A stretch of 15,970 nucleotides of DNA from Bacillota bacterium (lineage in GTDB: Bacteria > Bacillota > Clostridia > Oscillospirales > Ruminococcaceae), in assembly GCA_023429685.1 (NCBI GenBank), contig JAEZDF010000046.1, positions 1 to 15,970 on the forward strand, given 5' to 3'. The translations under genes and the position numbers were made by a program. This document shows positions 10,318 to 15,970 of this stretch, piece after piece. The notes beneath the pieces were generated by a model that searched no databases, had not been told where the DNA came from, and saw only the letters and a program-made list of their open reading frames with translations. The first letter of the stretch is position 1. Each line of letters opens with the position of its first letter.

Positions 10318-11634
10318 ATGAACAAGACCCCGTTTGTGTCCTTTAACAAGCTCAAAGAGATTACCTCGCAGTATCCTACCCCGTTTCACCTGTACGACGA
10401 GGCTGGTATTCGAAAAACCGCACGTGACCTGTACAAGGCGTTTTCGTGGAACAAAGGCTTTAAAGAGTACTTTGCGGTGAAGGCAACGCCTAACCCCGAG
10501 ATTCTTCGTATTCTGCGCGAGGAGGGCTGCGGTGCGGACTGCTCGTCCTACACCGAGCTGATGCTTTCTGACGCGGTGGGCTTTGAGGGCGACGAAATCA
10601 TGTTTTCCTCTAACGTCACCCCCCGCGAGGATTATGCGTTAGCGGCGCGGCTTGGGGTTACCATCAACCTTGACGACATCACGCACATTGAGTTTTTAGA
10701 GGAGATTGCGGGTATTCCCGAGACCATCAGTCTGCGCTATAACCCGGGCGGAGATTTTTCGCTGGGCAACGAGATTATGGACACCCCAGGTGACGCAAAA
10801 TACGGCTTGACCCGCCCCCAGATGACCGAGGCGATTAAAAAGCTGATGAAAAAGGGTGCAAAGCGCTTTGGCATCCATGCGTTTTTAGCCAGCAACACCG
10901 TCAGCAATGCGTATTACCCCCATCTTGCCCGCATCCTGTTTCAGACCGCAGCGGAGCTAAAGCGCGAAACGGGCGCGGAGATTGCGTTTATCAACCTGTC
11001 GGGCGGTGTGGGCATCGCGTACCGTCCGGGACAGGAGGCAAACGACATCTTCGCCATCGGCGAAGGGGTCAGGGAGGCGTTTGAGGAGGTACTTGTTCCC
11101 GCCGGCATGGGCGAGGTTCGCATCTTTACCGAGCTTGGACGTTATATGCTTGCGCCCCACGGCGCGCTGATTGCCACCGTCATCCACCAAAAGCACATCT
11201 ATAAGGAATATGTGGGACTGGATGCGTGTGCTGCAAACCTGATGCGCCCCGCGATGTACGGTGCGTATCACCACATCACCGTCATGGGCAAGGAGGACGC
11301 GCCCTGTGACCACAAATACGACGTGACCGGCGGTCTTTGCGAGAACAACGACAAGTTTGCCATCGACCGCATGCTGCCCGAGATTGCAATCGGAGACGTT
11401 GTGTACCTTCACGACACCGGCGCGCACGGCTCTGCAATGGGCTATAACTACAACGGCAAGCTGCGCTCCGCCGAGGTGCTGCTAAAAGAGGACGGCACGA
11501 CCAAGTTGATTCGCCGCGCCGAAACCCCGTTTGACTATTTTGCAACACTGGACTTTTTGGGTCTGTTTGATGACGCAAAGGCGGGCAAAAAGGGCTTTGT
11601 GTATGAAGAAGCCCAACCTGCCGCCAGCAAATAG
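10318..11634 (+). CDS. lysA: Divergent diaminopimelate decarboxylase-like fold-III PLP enzyme
   Basis: Diaminopimelate decarboxylase makes L-lysine from meso-diaminopimelate. The 438-residue protein has the alanine-racemase-like barrel with the PLP lysine in YFAVKATPNP (K55), ISLRYNPGGDFSLG (138-150), the phosphate loop LSGGVGIAY (227-235), and the beta domain with the second-subunit Cys in GGLCENNDKFA (C341) and the AMGYNYNG tyrosine (376). Two family motifs are altered: the usual HxHIGS is HAFLASN (187-193) and EPGR is ELGR (272-275). I believe similar sequences in Clostridia and Bacteroidetes are annotated as LysA, so this is probably a divergent clade with lysine biosynthesis or another decarboxylase role. 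Start is ATG 10318 with GGAGGAAG upstream. It lies after the DUF2500 gene and is closed by a terminator. Confidence 0.8.
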   Translation: MNKTPFVSFNKLKEITSQYPTPFHLYDEAGIRKTARDLYKAFSWNKGFKEYFAVKATPNPEILRILREEGCGADCSSYTELMLSDAVGFEGDEIMFSSNVTPREDYALAARLGVTINLDDITHIEFLEEIAGIPETISLRYNPGGDFSLGNEIMDTPGDAKYGLTRPQMTEAIKKLMKKGAKRFGIHAFLASNTVSNAYYPHLARILFQTAAELKRETGAEIAFINLSGGVGIAYRPGQEANDIFAIGEGVREAFEEVLVPAGMGEVRIFTELGRYMLAPHGALIATVIHQKHIYKEYVGLDACAANLMRPAMYGAYHHITVMGKEDAPCDHKYDVTGGLCENNDKFAIDRMLPEIAIGDVVYLHDTGAHGSAMGYNYNGKLRSAEVLLKEDGTTKLIRRAETPFDYFATLDFLGLFDDAKAGKKGFVYEEAQPAASK

Positions 11635-11648
11635 AAAAACAAGACTTT

Positions 11649-11678
11649 GCCCTGATGCAACCGCATCAGGGCATTTTT
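11649..11678 (+). terminator. lysA terminator
   Basis: A perfect 10 bp stem GCCCTGATGC / GCATCAGGGC (11649-11658 with 11663-11672, loop AACC) is followed by ATTTTTG, 15 bp after the lysA stop. Confidence 0.93.
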
Positions 11679-11736
11679 GTGTTGATATTTCGGCTTGTGC
11701 GGATAACAATAACATAGATAAAAGCGTTTATTCGAT

Positions 11737-11741
11737 GGAGG
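11737..11741 (+). promoter_or_regulatory. Ribosome binding site that decides the yetF-like start
   Basis: GGAGG is 8 nt before TTG 11750. It lies inside the frame opened by the ATG at 11735, which itself has no ribosome site, so the TTG is the better start. Confidence 0.65.
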
Positions 11742-11749
11742 CGTTTGCT

Positions 11750-12469
11750 TTGGAGGTTTTTCTTGATATTGGGGTTACGGTTATTCGAGCAGTTGGCTCA
11801 ATTGTCTTTTTGTTTATACTGACAAAGATTATGGGGGCAAAACAGATCTCTCAGCTTACCTTTTTTGACTATATCATCGGCATCTCGATCGGTTCGATTG
11901 TAGGAATTCTGGCGGTGGATCGCGACATTCATTACATTCACCCACTCGTCAGTATGACCGCCTACGCACTGACCGATGTGCTCATTTCGGCTATCGCCCG
12001 CAAATCGATTATGGCGCGCAGGATTTTTACGGGCACCCCCACGATTGTAATCTACAATGGTAAAATCATCAAACAAAGCATAAAAAAGTTGCACTACGAT
12101 CTCAATGAGCTGTTGTCCATGTGCCGAATTAAGGGGTTTTACAATATTGCCGACATCCACTGCGCAATCATTGAAACAAACGGGGATCTGTCGGTGCTGC
12201 CAATTACCCAAAGACGTCCCGTTCAGCCCGCCGACCTCAATCTTTCCCCCGCGCAGGAGAGCGTTGTCGCCAACGTGATAATTGATGGCAAAATTATGAC
12301 CAAAAACCTCAAGGGTATCGGCAGAAACGAACAGTGGCTGACAAAAAGGCTCAAAGAGCAGGGGTATGGTGACCCGAAAGAGGTTTTGCTTGCAACCTGT
12401 GATGACAACGGCGCCCTTTCGGTATACCGCACGAACGAGCCTCCCCCGCAGGGTGGCGTGCTGGATTAA
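11750..12469 (+). CDS. DUF421 (YetF-like) membrane protein
   Basis: A 239-residue membrane protein of the DUF421/YetF family, members of which occur in Bacillus (YetF, YdfR, YrbG and others); some have been linked to spore or envelope phenotypes, but the biochemical role is unknown. Three transmembrane segments are seen at about residues 7-25, 38-56 and 64-83. LTFFDYIIGISIGSIVG (36-52) matches the conserved family helix. The cytosolic alpha/beta domain follows, with GTPTIVIYNGKI (95-106), YDLNELLSMCRIKG (116-129) and IADIHCAIIETNGDLSVLP (133-151). TTG 11750 is chosen as the start because of the well-placed GGAGG. It follows the lysA terminator, and its own promoter is not clear. A weak TTGATA with TAACAA at 11682-11709 is possible. 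Confidence 0.85.
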   Translation: MEVFLDIGVTVIRAVGSIVFLFILTKIMGAKQISQLTFFDYIIGISIGSIVGILAVDRDIHYIHPLVSMTAYALTDVLISAIARKSIMARRIFTGTPTIVIYNGKIIKQSIKKLHYDLNELLSMCRIKGFYNIADIHCAIIETNGDLSVLPITQRRPVQPADLNLSPAQESVVANVIIDGKIMTKNLKGIGRNEQWLTKRLKEQGYGDPKEVLLATCDDNGALSVYRTNEPPPQGGVLD

Positions 12470-12480
12470 GACGCCCGGGC

Positions 12481-12509
12481 TATACTTTTCCGCTTTGCAG
12501 TGCTATAAT
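12481..12509 (+). promoter_or_regulatory. Extended -10 promoter for ybaK
   Basis: TGC-TATAAT (12501-12509) is a perfect extended -10, with a weak -35 TATACT (12481-12486) at 17 nt spacing. It lies 70 bp before the ybaK start, in the short gap after the DUF421 gene. Confidence 0.6.
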
Positions 12510-12578
12510 AATGTCTGCTGTTTTATTGATTGCTCAGCAGATAAAAAAGTGAAGTTCTGCAAAGGGGGATATATACAG

Positions 12579-13067
12579 GTGTCGGTACAAACGGTAAAGG
12601 CGCATCTTGACCGCTTTGGGCGGGGCGGGGATGTCATGGAGTTTGAGATTTCCAGTGCCACGGTGGCGCTAGCAGCCGAGGCGGTGGGGGTAATACCCGC
12701 CCGCATAGCCAAAACGCTGTCGTTTGCAAAAGACGACGGTTGCATCCTGATTGTTGCGGCTGGGGATGCAAAGATAGACAACGCGCGCTTTAAGGCACAG
12801 TTTGGCATCAAGGCACGTATGCTTACACCCGAGGACGCGCTGCGCCTGACGGGGCACGCGGTAGGCGGGGTTTGCCCGTTTGCGATAGAAAACGATCGAA
12901 CCGAGGTTTTTCTCGACGTTTCGCTTAGGAGATTTGACACGGTGTTCCCAGCGGCGGGCAGTGCAAATTCTGCCATTGAGCTAACCTGCGACGAGCTGGA
13001 GCAGTACTCCGGCTGCCGCGCGTGGATTGATGTATGCAAGGGCTGGCGCGAAGACGAGCAAGCCTAG
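12579..13067 (+). CDS. ybaK: YbaK/EbsC-family aminoacyl-tRNA deacylase
   Basis: A 162-residue trans-editing protein. Relatives hydrolyse misacylated tRNA(Pro), such as Cys-tRNA(Pro) (YbaK) or Ala-tRNA(Pro). The protein shows IAKTLSFA (K45 is the conserved catalytic-site lysine), VAAGDAKIDNARF (59-71), EDALRLTGHAVGGVCPFAI (85-103, with the GGVCPF family motif), and VFLDVSLRRFDTVFPAAGS (110-128). Length is normal for the family. The start chosen is GTG 12579 with AAAGGGGGA upstream; longer readings overlap the DUF421 gene and the promoter. It is a single-gene unit with a strong terminator. Which amino acid it removes cannot be told from the sequence. Confidence 0.92.
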   Translation: MSVQTVKAHLDRFGRGGDVMEFEISSATVALAAEAVGVIPARIAKTLSFAKDDGCILIVAAGDAKIDNARFKAQFGIKARMLTPEDALRLTGHAVGGVCPFAIENDRTEVFLDVSLRRFDTVFPAAGSANSAIELTCDELEQYSGCRAWIDVCKGWREDEQA

Positions 13068-13078
13068 AAACGGATAAC

Positions 13079-13125
13079 AGTACCCCATCAAACGGGATAC
13101 AATCTCGTTTGATGGGGTACTTTTT
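13079..13125 (+). terminator. Strong ybaK terminator
   Basis: A perfect 16 bp stem (13079-13094 with 13106-13121), extendable by three inner pairs with one G-U, is followed by TTTTT. On the minus strand there is no U tract, so it acts mainly on ybaK and not on the convergent gene. Confidence 0.93.
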
Positions 13126-13146
13126 GGTATGCGCAATGCGGTTGCT

Positions 13147-14250
13147 CTAATTTAAACTGTACCGTGCACGGTAGTCGGCAAGCAGCAGGTCTACCATCCG
13201 CCCGTAGCTCTGCACCCCGTCGGACTGGCTGTTTGCCTTTAAATAGGCGTTATTGACCGTTACAGATACCTGACTTACCGCGCCCTCGTGTTGTTGCCAG
13301 AACCGGTTGTATGCGGCGAAGTCTGCCTTTATCGTATCGTCAAGACCCTCGTAGATGGCATGATACTGCCCGCTGTCTTCCTTGCGCAGCCAGTTTAGCG
13401 AAAAAGTTAGCGCATGCAGCGTGCCCGCGTAGTTAAAATACGAATTGTCCGAGCTTCTGCACGCAAGGTAAGCGATAAAGTTTGCCTCGTCCTCCCGCAT
13501 AAAGCCGCGCTGATGGGCAAGCTCATGGCACATGGTGGCGGGCAGGCTGAAATCGGGTACTTGGTTGTTGTAGGTCGCCTCAAAGGTATACGGAACATAT
13601 ATCCCCGAGATATGCGCGTAGGAGAGCACAGACGAAAACGCGGCTGGTTTTGGCACCGAGTACAACCCGCGCATGAACGGGTAATCCTTAGACATATTCT
13701 TCATTGCATTCACGGCGGCGGTTGCCGCTTCAAAGTCGGTAGCGGCAATGGTGGTCGTTCCGTCCTGTTCGACCGATACCAGTTTAACCTGAGCATTCGC
13801 GGCAGTCGCGAGCTCTTGGCATAATGCGTCCAGCTCTGCGGCAGAGGAATCGCGCACCGTAAGCCCCGCCGTGTCGGCAAACGGAAGTCGGTGATAATTA
13901 ATGCCGCACAAAAACACAAAACCTGCGTACAGAACGCTTGCGATAACACAAAGGTTTACAACGTATGTATAAAGGGTATAAACCCGCCTGTCCCTGTCCT
14001 TTACCGCGGTACGCACCGTGCGCGCCGTATACAAAATAAAGGACAGAATGCCAACAATCAGCGCAACCTCCGCAATCGAGACAAAAAACAGCCCGGAAAG
14101 AGAAGTTAGTGCAGGTACAATAATTAAATAAAGCCCTTGCGAGAAGTATTGTTCGGTCAGCTGCGGATAGTTTGCCGCAAGAAGCACCGTGATTATGGCG
14201 ATGGGAACGAGCAGCAATAGGTACAACCGTCTTAATCCATATCGCGGCAT
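13147..14250 (-). CDS. DUF3810 membrane zinc-metalloprotease-like protein
   Basis: A 367-residue protein whose N-terminal half is membrane-embedded: hydrophobic segments at about residues 9-26, 39-57, 58-75 and 91-116. They are followed by a large domain carrying MCHELAHQRGF (HELAH at 242-246), the HExxH zinc-protease motif. EDEANFIAYLAC about 10 residues later supplies Glu candidates for the third ligand, as in gluzincins. I recognise the DUF3810 family by this layout; the substrate is unknown. Start is ATG 14250 with GGGGGAG 6 nt upstream. A TTG at 14256 lies directly against that ribosome site and is rejected. It lies 128 bp downstream of the P-type ATPase-like gene on the same strand and could be co-transcribed. 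No clear terminator was found downstream. Confidence 0.85.
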   Translation of the reverse strand: MPRYGLRRLYLLLLVPIAIITVLLAANYPQLTEQYFSQGLYLIIVPALTSLSGLFFVSIAEVALIVGILSFILYTARTVRTAVKDRDRRVYTLYTYVVNLCVIASVLYAGFVFLCGINYHRLPFADTAGLTVRDSSAAELDALCQELATAANAQVKLVSVEQDGTTTIAATDFEAATAAVNAMKNMSKDYPFMRGLYSVPKPAAFSSVLSYAHISGIYVPYTFEATYNNQVPDFSLPATMCHELAHQRGFMREDEANFIAYLACRSSDNSYFNYAGTLHALTFSLNWLRKEDSGQYHAIYEGLDDTIKADFAAYNRFWQQHEGAVSQVSVTVNNAYLKANSQSDGVQSYGRMVDLLLADYRARYSLN

Positions 14251-14256
14251 AGGCAA

Positions 14257-14378
14257 CTCCCCCTTTTGTGCGGATAGATTGCAACGTTCTGAAAGGTGAT
14301 TACTCCTATTTTACTCTATCATGGATATAAAAATCTAGTGCAAATTTTACAAAAAGTGAAGGGGTTAATGTGGTTAGG
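14257..14378 (-). other. Intergenic region before the DUF3810 gene
   Basis: A 122 bp gap with no gene. It holds the DUF3810 ribosome site (GGGGGAG). A possible -10 (TAAAAT on the minus strand, near 14310-14315) has no convincing -35. At its left edge two small palindromes overlap the end of the ATPase-like gene: GGTTAG-G-CTAACC at 14372-14384 and AACCG-AAA-CGGTT at 14381-14393. Neither has the stem length or U tract of a terminator. Confidence 0.4.
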
Positions 14379-15970
14379 CTAACCGAAACGGTTCACCATC
14401 GCGGCACGTAGGATAAACGGAAGACGAAACAGCGCAAGAACAACAGAAAACACAGCACCAATTAGTACAGACGCGGCAGAATGCACCAGGCTAACAGGGG
14501 AAAACGCAAGCCACCCGCCGAAGCCCGAAAGAAGGGCGCACCCCGCAAACAGCAATGCGGTGATAATCAAAGCAACGTTGTAAAAAGGGCTTGAGAACAC
14601 ACCGAGCGATATCGCCGAGGTTGTTCGGCTGCGACAAGAAGCGGCAAGCGCGCATTGGCAGATAAGTAAAACGAAAAACGCCATCGTGCAGCCTGTCTCG
14701 TGGGTGGGCGCCATCAAGTCGGTGATAAACAGCTTTGCTCCCACAAAATAGGCCCCCGCAACAAACAGAGCGGTCAACAGGCCTTTTAAGGCCGCCAAGA
14801 GGTAGGAGGAGGGCGTAAGCCCGTTTTGCTGATGCGCTCCATGTTGGTCGCGCCCCTGCTGCTCGGTGCCCAGTGCGATTGCAAAGCTTAGTGAGACAAC
14901 TAGGCTAATCAGCAATACCTGCGGCAGCGCAATCAGCAAAGGGATACGCAGCACAAGGGCGGCGGCGGACGAAAACAATAATGTAAAACAACAGGCGAGC
15001 ACATAACGTGCCGACCGCCACAGGTTTTCTTTTACAAAACGGCTCTCGCAAATGGCATCAAGCACCGTGGAGAACCGGTTGTCGGTTACCAGCATGTCGC
15101 ACACCGACTTGAGCCCTTCGCCCGCGCACTCTCGCATACAGCAGCCTACGTCCGCTGCCTTTAGGGCGGGAAGCTCACGCATACCGCCGCCTACGGCGAG
15201 CACCGTGTGTCCCTTGTTCTTCCACGCGTGGATTACCCGCGCCTTGTCCTGCTCGCTGATGCGCGAATAGACCACAAGGCTTTCTGCCACAGCCGAAATC
15301 TCACTATCGGTAAACAGGGAGAGCGCATCGCCCGAAATCGCCTGTTTGTCGTCGGTAAGCAGGTTTAATGTGCGTGCGGTTGCACACGCGGTCGTGATGT
15401 CGTCGTCGGTCATGATAATGGGGCGTACCCCCGCTGCCTGACAGGCAAGTGCTGTTTTTACGGCGTCGGGGCGAAGTGGGTCACAAAGCCCGATTAGTCC
15501 CGCAAGTGTCAGACCGCACTCCAGCTCCTCGGGCACCAGTGTATCGGGCAGCGCATCGAGCTGCTTGTATGCGATGGCAACCACACGCAGCTCACGCTTG
15601 CACAGCTCGTCGTACACGGTTACGGCCTGTTTGCGCGAGCCGTTTGTGCACATCGGCAGCAGAATGTCGAGCCCGCCCTTTACAATTGCCACAGGAGCGC
15701 CTTCTATCATGGTTATGGTGGTCATGCGCATGCGCTCGGTCGTAAACGGAATCTCCCCCATTCGGGGATAGTCGCGACACAGCTGTTCGGGGCTCATACC
15801 GTTGCGCATGGCGGCGTCTAGTACCGCGGTCTCCGCCGGACTACCCCCGCGCCGTTCCTCGCCATCCTCAAACGATATCATCGCGTTTGAGCATAGCGCA
15901 CACAGCTTCAGCAGTGCCAAGGCGTTGCCGGTCAGGCGGGCACCAAACGGGGTGGTGACACCGTGCGCCC
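14379..15970 (-). CDS. P-type ATPase-like protein with degenerate catalytic motifs, 5' partial
   Basis: The frame is open to the window edge, so the N-terminus and the DKTGT site are not visible. About 530 residues are seen. The nucleotide-binding domain looks normal: GSPAETAVL, FTTERMRMTTI, VKGGLDILL. In the P-domain DPLRPD is present, but TGD is TDD (MTDDD, 15402-15413) and GDGxNDxPAL is GGGMRELPAL (15162-15191), losing two magnesium-binding Asp. In the membrane half, the M5 SSNxGE motif is SSAAAL (14955-14972). The M6 NLVTD motif of Ca2+ pumps is SLVVS (14892-14906). A Gln/His-rich loop follows M6, then four more hydrophobic segments. No stop codon or frameshift breaks it. It is probably a folded P-type ATPase relative unable to pump by the normal cycle. 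The family is certain; loss of activity is inference. Confidence 0.85.
   Translation of the reverse strand, partial: AHGVTTPFGARLTGNALALLKLCALCSNAMISFEDGEERRGGSPAETAVLDAAMRNGMSPEQLCRDYPRMGEIPFTTERMRMTTITMIEGAPVAIVKGGLDILLPMCTNGSRKQAVTVYDELCKRELRVVAIAYKQLDALPDTLVPEELECGLTLAGLIGLCDPLRPDAVKTALACQAAGVRPIIMTDDDITTACATARTLNLLTDDKQAISGDALSLFTDSEISAVAESLVVYSRISEQDKARVIHAWKNKGHTVLAVGGGMRELPALKAADVGCCMRECAGEGLKSVCDMLVTDNRFSTVLDAICESRFVKENLWRSARYVLACCFTLLFSSAAALVLRIPLLIALPQVLLISLVVSLSFAIALGTEQQGRDQHGAHQQNGLTPSSYLLAALKGLLTALFVAGAYFVGAKLFITDLMAPTHETGCTMAFFVLLICQCALAASCRSRTTSAISLGVFSSPFYNVALIITALLFAGCALLSGFGGWLAFSPVSLVHSAASVLIGAVFSVVLALFRLPFILRAAMVNRFG

Noticed and set aside
14372..14393. Palindromes GGTTAG-G-CTAACC and AACCG-AAA-CGGTT at the end of the ATPase-like gene, as a terminator
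   Set aside because: The stems are only 5-6 bp, the loops are very short, and no continuous U tract follows on the minus strand.
14379..15970. Treating the ATPase-like gene as a plain pseudogene
   Set aside because: No stop or frameshift occurs in about 530 codons, and the nucleotide-binding domain and membrane layout are preserved, so an intact divergent protein is the better reading.

Overview
The window looks like a chromosomal segment of an anaerobic, spore-forming Firmicute of class Clostridia, possibly from the Oscillospiraceae/Ruminococcaceae side. Three things point there: a SpoIID sporulation protein, a clostridial-type 2[4Fe-4S] ferredoxin, and a trmN6-like gene beside rsmI (compare yabB and rsmI in Bacillus). 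Strong GGAGG ribosome binding sites and frequent TTG/GTG starts also fit. This placement is inference from gene content. No rRNA, tRNA, CRISPR array, insertion sequence or phage gene was seen.

Layout. Bases 1-787 hold the 3' part of an ABC-2-like permease (+). It converges, across a bidirectional terminator, on an unrecognised 8-segment membrane protein (868-1725, -). Next on the minus strand is citrate synthase gltA (1850-3232). A 300 bp divergent intergenic region with nested inverted repeats separates it from spoIID (3562-4689, +). Past another bidirectional terminator lies a minus-strand metal-resistance operon (7460 to 4769): a CadC/SmtB-type ArsR repressor, then a P1B-2 Zn/Cd/Pb exporter overlapping it by 14 nt. 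Both are driven by one near-consensus promoter with a SmtB/CzrA-like operator. Divergent from it is a 57-residue ferredoxin gene (7722-7895, +) with its own promoter and terminator.

A plus-strand block follows: trmN6-like methyltransferase, rsmI, a DUF2500 protein, a divergent lysA-like fold-III decarboxylase, a DUF421 (YetF-like) membrane protein and a YbaK/EbsC deacylase. Terminators lie after lysA and after ybaK. The window ends with two minus-strand genes: a DUF3810 membrane protein with an HELAH zinc-protease motif (13147-14250), and a large P-type ATPase-like protein whose 5' part lies outside the window (14379-15970).

The most unusual item is that last protein. It has the N-domain and membrane layout of a Ca2+-type P-ATPase, but the P-domain TGD and GDGxND motifs and the ion-binding residues of M5 and M6 are replaced, while the frame stays open. 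It may be a pseudo-ATPase kept for a non-pumping role. Also worth attention are the metal sensor carrying ligands for both alpha-3N and alpha-5 sites, and the decarboxylase lacking the usual HxHIGS and EPGR motifs.
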